Source: Spirochaetota bacterium (GTDB lineage: Bacteria; Spirochaetota; UBA4802; JAFGJZ01). Taken from it: DNA of 5,447 bases. The stretch covers positions 1 to 5,447 of the forward strand of contig JAEWVM010000186.1 of the NCBI GenBank assembly GCA_023396615.1. Direction: 5' to 3'. The translations under genes were made by a program, and so were the position numbers. The notes below the pieces were generated by a model. The model did not search any database and was not told the DNA's origin. It saw only the letters and a list, made by a program, of their open reading frames with translations. Positions 1-5,447 of this stretch are shown piece after piece. Within the stretch, counting starts at the first letter, position 1. Each line of letters starts with the position of its first letter.

Positions 1-571
1 GCCTTTTACTGAGCCTCTCATGGATTCTTTTAAAGGAATAATCGGACTCAAAGTCGGCGATAAAATAACAACAGACCACATAATGCCTGCGGGCGCCAGA
101 CTCAAATACCGCTCAAACATTCCGGCATACGCCAATTATGTTTTTGAAGGTGTCGATGCTTCTTTTGCTAAACGCTCACTTGAAGCGAAGTCAAAGTCTC
201 TTTACACTGCGGTTATCGCCGGATTAAGCTATGGTCAGGGATCAAGCCGCGAACATGCAGCGATCTGTCCGATGTATCTCGGAGTTCGTCTGGTGATTGC
301 AAAATCTTTTGAGCGCATTCACTCTGCAAATCTCATTAACTTCGGAATCCTTCCGCTATATTTTGTAAACGAAGCGGATTATGATTCGATTGAACAAGGC
401 TCAGAGTTCGAAATTAAAAATCTTCGCTCTGCTGTTGAAAGCGGTGCGAAAGAAGTTCAAATTACTATTTCAGGGAAAACTTACACATTGAAAATGGATT
501 TTTCAGAACGCCAGAGAAAAATTCTTATCGACGGAGGACTTTTGAACTATACCAAAAAGGTTCAGAAATAA
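1..571 (+). CDS. Aconitate hydratase, C-terminal (swivel) domain, 5'-partial
   Basis: The frame is open from base 2 to the TAA at 569-571, so this is the last 189 codons of a longer gene cut by the left edge; the ATG at 20 is an internal Met, not a start. Counting from that Met, the swivel-domain landmarks are GDKITTDHIMPAGA (13-26), the active-site loop YGQGSSREHAA (71-81) and the stretch VIAKSFERIHSANLINFGILPL. In characterised aconitases the first Ser of GSSRE is the catalytic base and the Arg binds substrate; here these are S75 and R77. The family isomerises citrate to isocitrate through cis-aconitate in the cytoplasm, using a [4Fe-4S] cluster held by the missing N-terminal part. The wording resembles the short Aquifex-type aconitases (about 640 aa). 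A homoaconitase or isopropylmalate isomerase cannot be fully excluded without the N-terminus. The next gene begins at the very next base. Confidence 0.92.
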   Translation, partial: PFTEPLMDSFKGIIGLKVGDKITTDHIMPAGARLKYRSNIPAYANYVFEGVDASFAKRSLEAKSKSLYTAVIAGLSYGQGSSREHAAICPMYLGVRLVIAKSFERIHSANLINFGILPLYFVNEADYDSIEQGSEFEIKNLRSAVESGAKEVQITISGKTYTLKMDFSERQRKILIDGGLLNYTKKVQK

Positions 572-1477
572 TTGAAAAGATTCAAGCGCGTTTATGTCGA
601 AATAACCAATGCCTGCAATCTTGCCTGCCCTTTCTGCGCGCCGAACGAAAACGGCGCGCGTTTTATGTCAATGGAACTTTTTGACAAATGCTGCCGCGAG
701 CTTTCTTTAATTACGGATGAAATAACGATGCATCTTCTCGGTGAACCGACATTTCACCCGCTTTTTTCTGAGTTCACAGATATCGCAGCAAATAACAATC
801 TCAAGATTTGCCTTACTACAAACGGAACATTGACAGATCATATCCGCAGATCTTATAGACCCGGTAAATTCAGTCAGATTAATTTTTCAATACACGCTCT
901 TCTTGAATCCAATATATTCGATAAGCATATTGACGAAATTCTAAGATTTACCGATGGAATAAAGTCGGATGACCAGCCTTTTATAAATTTCCGTTACTGG
1001 AACATTCTAAACAGCAAAGCGGATTCATTTGTTTCTCCTGAAACAAATGAATCAATTGAACACATTGTTAAAATAATTGACCCCGGTTTTGACATGACCT
1101 TTTTAGAAAGGATAGACACAGACAAAAAATATAAAAGTATCAAAATCACAGATAAAATTTATCTTCATTTTAACAACCGCTTCAAGTGGCCCGATATAAA
1201 CGACAAACCGTTTCAGGAAACAGGGTTTTGCCTCGGAATGAAAACGCATTTTGGAATTTTATCCGACGGAAGAGTTGTACCATGCTGTCTCGATTGGAAG
1301 GGAAGTTCCGCTCTCGGAAATATTACTGAAAACACTCTTCGAGAAATATTAACAACTGACAAAGCAGCAAACATAAGCTCATCATTCGCAAAAAATCTTC
1401 TGCCGGAAGAACTTTGCAGAAGGTGCGATTACATCAAAGTATTTGCAGCAAAGAATGCAAACGGAAATCAAGGCTGA
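572..1477 (+). CDS. Radical SAM/SPASM domain protein of unknown substrate
   Basis: This is a 301-aa protein. The radical SAM motif CNLACPFC (C15, C19, C22) should hold the [4Fe-4S] cluster that cleaves S-adenosylmethionine to a 5'-deoxyadenosyl radical. HLLGEPTFHP follows as the usual glycine-rich strand. The C-terminus is a SPASM-type auxiliary cluster domain with C220, C238, C239, C282 and C285 and the typical GRVVPCC...LGN pattern. The start is TTG at 572, directly after the aconitase stop; the first downstream ATG, at 664, would remove the essential CxxxCxxC. A weak ribosome site (AAAAAGG, 554-560) lies 11 nt upstream inside the aconitase end, which suggests translational coupling. SPASM proteins modify peptides or activate enzymes, but this roughly 300-aa subgroup is uncharacterised as far as I know. 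No short precursor-peptide gene is visible beside it, so a RiPP role is not supported. The substrate is unknown. Confidence 0.88.
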   Translation: MKRFKRVYVEITNACNLACPFCAPNENGARFMSMELFDKCCRELSLITDEITMHLLGEPTFHPLFSEFTDIAANNNLKICLTTNGTLTDHIRRSYRPGKFSQINFSIHALLESNIFDKHIDEILRFTDGIKSDDQPFINFRYWNILNSKADSFVSPETNESIEHIVKIIDPGFDMTFLERIDTDKKYKSIKITDKIYLHFNNRFKWPDINDKPFQETGFCLGMKTHFGILSDGRVVPCCLDWKGSSALGNITENTLREILTTDKAANISSSFAKNLLPEELCRRCDYIKVFAAKNANGNQG

Positions 1478-1495
1478 TTAAAACTTAATCAGCCT
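1471..1495 (+). terminator. Perfect 11-bp stem-loop between convergent genes
   Basis: AGGCTGATTAA (1471-1481) and its exact reverse complement TTAATCAGCCT (1485-1495) flank a 3-nt loop, AAC. The TGA stop of the radical SAM gene (1475-1477) lies inside the left arm. The stem sits in the 28-bp gap to the convergent EFR1 gene, whose stop is at 1506, so it could end transcription from both sides. There is no long T run on either side, so it may act as a weak terminator or as an mRNA 3'-end stabiliser. Confidence 0.6.
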
Positions 1496-1505
1496 GAACC
1501 AAATA

Positions 1506-2285
1506 TCATTTCTTTCTGGCTATATCTTTCAATTTTACATTTGGATTATTGTATCTTCTTCTGCCTTTGGTCTTTCTTGCGAAATCAATTGCCTTCTCAG
1601 GACACCAGCTTATGCATGCAACACATCTTTCACATTCGCTTCCCCACACCGGCCGTTTGCTTTTAATTTTTATATTATCTACAGGACAAACTTTAGCACA
1701 TATTCCGCATCCGGTGCATTTATCAGAAACATGAAAATTTCTCTCCCATTTACCTATTCCGGTATAAATAACTTTGTTAAAATAATTAGAAATAAAAACA
1801 AAACGCTGTTTCGGAATTTTGATTTTTTCAGCCAAAATATTCTTAGTTACTTTCATTAAGGTTTTTCTGCTTTTTTCAAGCATACTCTTCACTCTTACTC
1901 TTGAAGGAGGATTATACATAGTAAGATAATTCCCCGGCATACGCACAGTTGAACCATAAGAAAGCAAGAGTCCTTTGGTTTTCAAGAGAGTATCAACAGA
2001 TCCAAGAGTATTCATATAACTTCCGCCGTAAGTCGCAACGGCAAAACAGTATGTGTCCGGTTTGATGTTGAGGTTTTCAATAAAACGTTTAACTATCCTG
2101 GGCATTCCTTCAAAGTATACAGGAAAAACAAAACCGACTGCTTCATTCTTGCCGCCTATCGGCTTCTTCGGGAATTTATCCGCCATTGAAATGATTTCCG
2201 ATCCCTTAATACCGGAAGAAATCATCCGTGCGGCATCAAGAGAATTACCTGTTGCCGAAAAATAAAATACGCGCGTATGCTTCAT
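1506..2285 (-). CDS. EFR1-family flavodoxin/ferredoxin fusion (two 4Fe-4S clusters)
   Basis: This 259-aa protein is probably a cytoplasmic electron carrier. The N-terminal half is flavodoxin-like: VFYFSATGNS (residues 6-15) is the FMN phosphate-binding loop, and VFPVYFEGMPRIVKRFI and the FAVATYGG stretch match the family. The C-terminal part carries two ferredoxin motifs, C190-C193-C196-C200 and C218-C221-C224-C228 (CxxCxxCxxxCP twice). The length and order match the EFR1-type ferredoxins of anaerobes. The basic tail (KTKGRRRYNNPN...) follows the second cluster. I chose the ATG at 2285 because GGAGGAA (2288-2294) sits a few bases upstream. The frame runs 32 codons further to a TTG that overlaps the DUF3795 stop, but that stretch lacks family resemblance. 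It is the second gene of a pair with the DUF3795 gene (92-nt gap), and that gap holds a possible promoter of its own. The redox partner is unknown. Confidence 0.9.
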   Translation of the reverse strand: MKHTRVFYFSATGNSLDAARMISSGIKGSEIISMADKFPKKPIGGKNEAVGFVFPVYFEGMPRIVKRFIENLNIKPDTYCFAVATYGGSYMNTLGSVDTLLKTKGLLLSYGSTVRMPGNYLTMYNPPSRVRVKSMLEKSRKTLMKVTKNILAEKIKIPKQRFVFISNYFNKVIYTGIGKWERNFHVSDKCTGCGICAKVCPVDNIKIKSKRPVWGSECERCVACISWCPEKAIDFARKTKGRRRYNNPNVKLKDIARKK

Positions 2286-2319
2286 GCTTCCTCCGTTGAA
2301 GAAAATTTTCATACGCGGT

Positions 2320-2347
2320 ATAATATTGCAATTGTTTTTTAATTCAA
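2320..2347 (-). promoter_or_regulatory. Candidate internal promoter for the EFR1 gene
   Basis: On the minus strand, TTGAAT (2342-2347) and TATTAT (2320-2325) are separated by 16 nt. Four of six and five of six bases match the sigma-70 consensus. Transcription from about 2312 would give a leader of roughly 27 nt containing the GGAGGAA ribosome site. The gap is AT-rich, so a chance match is possible. Confidence 0.38.
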
Positions 2348-2377
2348 TTTCATCCGTAATTTCTGGAGCATGAATTC

Positions 2378-2752
2378 TCAACTGTTTTTTGAGTAAGCTG
2401 AATTACGCTTGATAGTATAATTTTTTTCTGAGGACATTCTCTTCGCGTATTCATCATATCCGATATCTTTAATGCAGTTAAGACATCCTATCCGGCTTGA
2501 GCGCAGAACAAATCCGATAATCCGGCCTATGACGGTATTAAATTTTCTGCAGTCATTAGGATTAGAAAATTCAGTACAATCGGCACACGAACTATAACCG
2601 TTTGAAATACAGCAGGTACGGGTTTTGCACCATTTTGCTTTCTCATTCTTCGCGCATCCAGCGCACTTCCCGTTTAAAAACCAGTTGCACGCTCCGCAAT
2701 AGAGTCCGCAAAAAGCAATGTTTGATTTGTCGGCAATAATTTCTTTTTTCAT
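2378..2752 (-). CDS. DUF3795 family cysteine-rich protein
   Basis: This is a 124-aa protein with 13 cysteines in its first 93 residues: C15, 19, 22, 30, 33, 42, 47, 48, 56, 59, 68, 90 and 93. The opening FCGLYCGAC and the later CAGC, WCKTRTCC and SCADC spacing match the DUF3795 family, whose function is unknown. The cysteines suggest metal binding (zinc or iron-sulfur). There is no signal peptide; one mildly hydrophobic stretch (about 73-83, TVIGRIIGFVL) is too short and charged to be a clear membrane helix. The start is the ATG at 2752, preceded by AAAGGAGAT in the right position; a nine-codon upstream extension has no comparable site. It is followed after 92 nt by the EFR1 flavodoxin/ferredoxin gene, so an iron-sulfur or redox role is a reasonable inference but is not shown. 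Confidence 0.82.
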   Translation of the reverse strand: MKKEIIADKSNIAFCGLYCGACNWFLNGKCAGCAKNEKAKWCKTRTCCISNGYSSCADCTEFSNPNDCRKFNTVIGRIIGFVLRSSRIGCLNCIKDIGYDEYAKRMSSEKNYTIKRNSAYSKNS

Positions 2753-2892
2753 ACAATCTCCTTTTGCGGAAATATACACTACAGCAGTGACAACAGTATG
2801 TCATATTTGAAATAAGATTATCATTTTTCTGGAAAAATCACAAATAGAAACAAATGTCAGATAAGGAAGATAGTATGAAAGAATGAAGAAAG
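2753..2892 (-). promoter_or_regulatory. Regulatory gap upstream of DUF3795-EFR1 with an AT-rich dyad
   Basis: This 140-bp gap lies between the AraC stop and the DUF3795 start. It holds a near-perfect palindrome at 2823-2838, with 7-nt arms ATTTTTC and GAAAAAT around TG. The palindrome fills the 15-nt spacer between minus-strand TTGTGA (2838-2843) and GATAAT (2817-2822), which resemble -35 and -10 elements, although 15 nt is short for sigma-70. Nearer the gene is a smaller inverted repeat, TGACA and TGTCA separated by 6 nt (2788-2803). The ribosome site AAAGGAGAT precedes the DUF3795 ATG. Either repeat could be an operator, perhaps for the neighbouring AraC protein. No open frame of interest lies here. 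Confidence 0.4.
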
Positions 2893-3780
2893 CTAATATT
2901 TTTTAAATTCGGACGGAGTCTTTCCAAAACGCTTTATAAAACTTGAAGAGAAATGCGCAGAACTTGAAAATCCGCACTGCAGTGCAATTTCAGTTACGCT
3001 TTTTCTACTGCGCATCAAAAAGCTTTTAGCGCGGTCAAGACGTACACGGATTAAATATTCCTGAGGAGTAAGTCCTGTCTCTTTTTTGAATATTCGCGAA
3101 AAATGCGAAGGAGACAATGCAATCACGGATGCTATATCCCTAACACTTATATTTTCTGAATATTTTTCATTGATATACTCAGCTGCTTTATCGACGTCAA
3201 ACCTGTCTGATATTTTTTCTGTATTCAAATCAACCCCGAAAAACGAACGCAATATCATATGAGTTATTCTGCATTCAAGCGCCTTTACAAGTTCTTTGTT
3301 TAATCTATTCTTATCCGAAAGTTCTGCAATATATTCTTTGAGTGCCGGAAGAAAACTTTCAGGCGGCTCAAATGAAAACTGCCGGGTCTGATCAATTGTT
3401 TTTGAATAAAATGAAGCTTCCTTATCTAAATATTTGCGTTCAATCATAAGCGCAAAAAAACGAATGAAAGTATCTTCTGCAATTTCATGATGGGGAAAGA
3501 AAGGAGGAACACCATACAATATGCCAGGTATCGCTTTAACATTTCTTTCTCCGTCAAAAAAACTGATAGATTTGCCGTAACAGATAAAAAAGGAATATGA
3601 CGGATGCACATGATTACTCTGCACTGAATAAAGGCAATTTCCGGTAGATGGTATAAAAACCGCTGCGTTTATGCCGACAAAAGAATCCACATTCGTAAGA
3701 TCGGACTCGTTTACATTGCCGATAAATCCCTTAATTTTTTTAAAATCTGCGTCTTGCATATTCTTTAACGGATTTAGCAT
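2893..3780 (-). CDS. AraC-family transcriptional regulator with cupin-like sensor domain
   Basis: This is a 295-aa protein. The C-terminal 102 residues (194-295) are an AraC/XylS DNA-binding domain: the first helix-turn-helix is around 210-236 (NISVRDIASVIALSPSHFSRIF) and the second around 261-286 (SVTEIALQCGFSSSAHFSSSF), ending FGKTPSEFKKY as usual. The N-terminal part looks like an AraC-type cupin sensor, with HVHPSYSF (H57, H59) and a PHHE stretch after a PGILYGVPP turn; the ligand is not predictable. The gene overlaps the end of the FRG-domain gene by 41 nt in another frame, so the two are co-transcribed. I took the ATG at 3780; an ATG seven codons later (3759) is equally possible because neither has a strong ribosome site. 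It lies upstream of the DUF3795-EFR1 pair on the same strand and may control that pair or its own operon. Confidence 0.88.
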   Translation of the reverse strand: MLNPLKNMQDADFKKIKGFIGNVNESDLTNVDSFVGINAAVFIPSTGNCLYSVQSNHVHPSYSFFICYGKSISFFDGERNVKAIPGILYGVPPFFPHHEIAEDTFIRFFALMIERKYLDKEASFYSKTIDQTRQFSFEPPESFLPALKEYIAELSDKNRLNKELVKALECRITHMILRSFFGVDLNTEKISDRFDVDKAAEYINEKYSENISVRDIASVIALSPSHFSRIFKKETGLTPQEYLIRVRLDRAKSFLMRSRKSVTEIALQCGFSSSAHFSSSFIKRFGKTPSEFKKY

Positions 3781-4627
3781 ATCCGCGAATTCCGCTGTTA
3801 AGCGTCCGCGATGTAATATTCATCAAAAAAAGATCGTCCATTATTTCTTCAGAAGCGGACGCGGAAATAGTAACTTTATTTATAAAATTTTCAACTTGAG
3901 CGATATTCTTTTTTGCGCAAAATCTGCACATAGAAATCAGCGAATACTCAAAATCTTTCAAAAATCCGCCGTTAAAAGTAAAATATCCCTGCTTCTGAAG
4001 AAAACTAATAGTCTTACGCACAGGGTTGAAAGGAAAAATAAACCCCGAATTATCTTTAAGCGAATAGTCAAATACAGAATCAAATATATCCGCTCTTCTG
4101 TATTCACCGAAAGGAGCCTCGGCAGGAATTCTCAATTTTTCCGAATAAAGAAATTCCCTGCAAATATTTTCAAGAATGCCTGAATTAATACAGAAAATTG
4201 TAATAGGCTTCTTCAATATTTCATCTGAACTTAACGCAGAATAAAGTGCGACGTAAGGGGAGAAACTCCAGTCAAGCAGGGGATCCGGTGCGCCATAATA
4301 ATTCATTAATGACAGATTCTCAAGGATATCATTTCTCTGGGGAGCAACATCTCCTTTAAGGTAAAGAGAGATGTTTGAAGAGAACTCAGACAAATAAGCT
4401 TTTATTACATTTGCGCGGTCTGCGCTCTCGGGATGATTTCTTTCAAATTCAGAAAGAAAAAGATTATCGGGGTTTTTTGCCGCTCTGAAAATCCATTTTC
4501 CGCCTGAAAAAAAAGTAGAAAGATGCTTTCTGGCATGTTCCCATCCGGCAAAGTGAACTTCAACCTCGCCGACTGTATATTCTTCTTCGGAAAATGCCGA
4601 TTTAATTGTCATTTCTTTTGCTTTCAT
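3740..4627 (-). CDS. FRG-domain protein
   Basis: This 295-aa protein is recognised as an FRG-domain protein from three landmarks. These are WIFRA (45-49, the F-R-G triad with Ala in place of Gly), YYGAPDPLLDWSFSPYVALY (110-129, the family's HYG.PT.LLDW..SP..AL block) and NPVRKTISFLQKQGYFTF (201-218, the Q.G.F block). The end, IMDDLFLMNITSRTLNSGI, also fits the family's usual C-terminus. FRG proteins are widespread, patchily distributed and biochemically poorly known; they often appear in accessory or defence-linked neighbourhoods. No signal peptide or membrane helix is visible. The start is the ATG at 4627, preceded by GGGGGGA at 5-nt spacing; the frame extends only nine codons further, to a TTG. 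It begins 52 bp after the tmRNA 3' end and overlaps the AraC gene by 41 nt. The molecular function is unknown. Confidence 0.82.
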   Translation of the reverse strand: MKAKEMTIKSAFSEEEYTVGEVEVHFAGWEHARKHLSTFFSGGKWIFRAAKNPDNLFLSEFERNHPESADRANVIKAYLSEFSSNISLYLKGDVAPQRNDILENLSLMNYYGAPDPLLDWSFSPYVALYSALSSDEILKKPITIFCINSGILENICREFLYSEKLRIPAEAPFGEYRRADIFDSVFDYSLKDNSGFIFPFNPVRKTISFLQKQGYFTFNGGFLKDFEYSLISMCRFCAKKNIAQVENFINKVTISASASEEIMDDLFLMNITSRTLNSGIRGYAKSVKEYARRRF

Positions 4628-4646
4628 ACCGGTCCCCCCGATAAAT

Positions 4647-4662
4647 AAAAGCAAAAGCTTTC
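4647..4662 (-). terminator. Weak hairpin after ssrA, possible terminator
   Basis: On the minus strand, GAAAGC TTTT GCTTTT can form a 6-bp stem (outer pair G-U) with a four-T loop, followed by the T-rich ATTTATC. It lies 17 nt after the tmRNA 3' end and 19 nt before the FRG start. The stem is weak. A promoter-like pair, TTGCAA (4667-4672) and TTTATT (4644-4649) with a 17-nt spacer, overlaps it, so the site could instead be the start signal for the FRG-AraC unit. Confidence 0.28.
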
Positions 4663-4679
4663 AGAATTGCAAGAACTTT

Positions 4680-5023
4680 TGGAGATGGTGGGATTTGAAC
4701 CCACGTCCTACAGTATGAACCAACAACTTCTACACGCTTGTTTCATTCATTTAATTTAAGCTTATCGCCGGAGAATGAACAACCCTACTCAAAGCCTGTC
4801 TTCTGATTTCCACCTTCCGCGCCGAAGCTTCACGGTCAGCTGCTCCCTCATAGTTTACGCCTTGAAATCCCCTGAGGGCGAAGGACCCCAAAACGTCACT
4901 GCTTACGCAGCGAGTGCAAAATTTTCGTTTGCGTTTAATTTAATCCCGCCGTTTTTACGATACGCCAGGTCAATCGGCGTGCCACTGCTGACTAATAGCT
5001 GCAGTCGAAACCAATTCATCCCC
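4680..5023 (-). ncRNA. ssrA: tmRNA (one-piece), tag ANENFALAA
   Basis: This RNA of about 344 nt rescues stalled ribosomes with SmpB and tags the unfinished protein for proteolysis. The 5' end GGGGATG (5017-5023) pairs with CATCTCC (4681-4687) as a 7-bp acceptor stem with one G-U pair at position 3, the same pattern as E. coli. The 5' part has the conserved GGTTTCGAC, and the 3' part has the T arm GTGGG-TTCAAAT-CCCAC. The discriminator is A at 4680 and the following bases are AAA, so CCA is not encoded and must be added. The tag frame reads GCA AAC GAA AAT TTT GCA CTC GCT GCG TAA (4932 down to 4903), giving ANENFALAA, with TAAAC just before the resume codon keeping the key U and A. After the tag, CGCTGC-GTAA-GCAGTG (4897-4912) forms a hairpin. 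Unrelated protein frames overlapping it are spurious. Confidence 0.97.
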
Positions 5024-5032
5024 TCATTGCCC

Positions 5033-5061
5033 AATGTACAGAAATAAGGCTGAAGCGTCAA
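5033..5061 (-). promoter_or_regulatory. Sigma-70-type promoter of ssrA
   Basis: On the minus strand, TTGACG (5056-5061, five of six consensus bases) and TACATT (5033-5038, four of six) are separated by exactly 17 nt. The -10 box lies 9 nt before the mature tmRNA 5' G, so transcription can start at or just before the mature end. The -35 box is only 8 nt past the purU stop codon, which makes ssrA independently transcribed. Confidence 0.72.
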
Positions 5062-5069
5062 CAGTTTTG

Positions 5070-5447
5070 TCAGTCAAAAACCACAGTCTTATTGCCGTTT
5101 ACCATTACCTTGTCGTCAAAAACAAGTTTAAGCGCCTTTGAAAGAACTGATTTTTCAACATCCCGTCCGGCACGCGCCATATCTTCGGCATTCATTGTGT
5201 GGTTGATATTTATCACATCCTGCGAAATAATCGGGCCTTCATCAAGATTATGATTAACAAAATGCGCAGTCGCACCTATAATCTTAACACCGCGCTCATA
5301 AGCCTGCTTATAAGGATTTGCTCCGATAAAGGCAGGAAGAAATGAATGATGAATGTTAATAATTTTTTCAGGAAACAGTCCAGTAAAATCGGCATTAAGT
5401 ATTCTCATATACTTCGCAAGCACTACGTACTCGGGATTATACTGGTT
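5070..5447 (-). CDS. purU: Formyltetrahydrofolate deformylase, C-terminal part
   Basis: The frame is open to the right edge, so this is the last 125 residues of a protein that is usually about 280-290 aa; the N-terminal ACT domain and the start are outside the window. PurU hydrolyses 10-formyltetrahydrofolate to tetrahydrofolate and formate in the cytoplasm, balancing one-carbon pools and supplying formate for purine synthesis. The visible part is the formyltransferase-fold domain. IINIHHSFLPAF carries the Asn and His of the catalytic triad (N31 and H33 in the visible fragment), and LDEGPII carries the Asp (D69). GANPYKQAYERGVKIIGATAH and the end HGNKTVVF-like VNGNKTVVFD are characteristic of PurU rather than of PurN, which lacks them. 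The ssrA promoter begins 8 nt after the stop. Confidence 0.95.
   Translation of the reverse strand, partial: NQYNPEYVVLAKYMRILNADFTGLFPEKIINIHHSFLPAFIGANPYKQAYERGVKIIGATAHFVNHNLDEGPIISQDVININHTMNAEDMARAGRDVEKSVLSKALKLVFDDKVMVNGNKTVVFD

Noticed and set aside
572..1505. RiPP cluster around the SPASM protein
   Set aside because: No small precursor-like gene, protease or transporter is visible next to it; upstream is aconitase and downstream is a convergent gene.
1549..2265. Plus-strand frames at 1549-1734 and 2053-2265
   Set aside because: Both are antisense to the EFR1 gene, with no ribosome site or family resemblance.
2286..2381. N-terminal extension of EFR1 from the TTG at 2381
   Set aside because: It overlaps the DUF3795 stop in a way that could suggest coupling, but the strong GGAGGAA site and the flavodoxin start place the true start at 2285.
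3671..4183. Plus-strand frame of 170 codons
   Set aside because: It is antisense to the FRG and AraC genes, which have clear family motifs; its translation is low-complexity and basic with no recognisable domain.
3740..4700. Integrated island with an att repeat of the ssrA 3' end
   Set aside because: By eye there is no second copy of the ssrA 3' end in the window and no integrase, so only the location is suggestive; the other boundary could be outside.
4775..5047. Plus-strand frame of 90 codons
   Set aside because: It lies almost wholly on the complement of the tmRNA gene, which is supported by acceptor stem, T arm, tag frame and promoter.

Overview
This window is moderately AT-rich bacterial DNA. 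It starts inside an aconitase gene and ends inside a formyltetrahydrofolate deformylase gene (purU). The iron-sulfur and radical-SAM content (an Aquifex-type aconitase, a radical SAM/SPASM protein, a flavodoxin/ferredoxin fusion and a cysteine-rich DUF3795 protein) suggests an anaerobic or microaerobic, probably host- or sediment-associated bacterium. The one-piece tmRNA has a tag ending in ALAA, which fits many phyla, so the phylum cannot be fixed from this sequence.

Layout. Plus strand, 1-1477: the 3' end of the aconitase gene, followed with no gap by a radical SAM/SPASM gene that starts with TTG. A perfect 11-bp stem-loop overlaps the SPASM stop codon and separates this unit from the rest. 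Everything from 1506 to 5447 is on the minus strand. Read in the direction of transcription it contains the C-terminal part of purU (5447 to 5070), the tmRNA gene ssrA with its own sigma-70-like promoter (5061 to 4680), an FRG-domain gene (4627 to 3740) overlapping an AraC-family regulator (3780 to 2893), a 140-bp regulatory gap with an AT-rich dyad, a DUF3795 gene (2752 to 2378) and an EFR1-type flavodoxin/ferredoxin gene (2285 to 1506).

How the genes may work together. Aconitase and the radical SAM protein are probably translationally coupled. Whether their functions are linked is unknown. The FRG and AraC genes overlap by 41 nt and form a two-gene unit just downstream of ssrA, a classic insertion point for accessory DNA; this is the most plausible candidate for an undescribed module. 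DUF3795 and EFR1 form a small redox or metal-related pair downstream of the AraC gene and may be its target.

I found no CRISPR array, insertion sequence, integrase, tRNA other than tmRNA, or rRNA.
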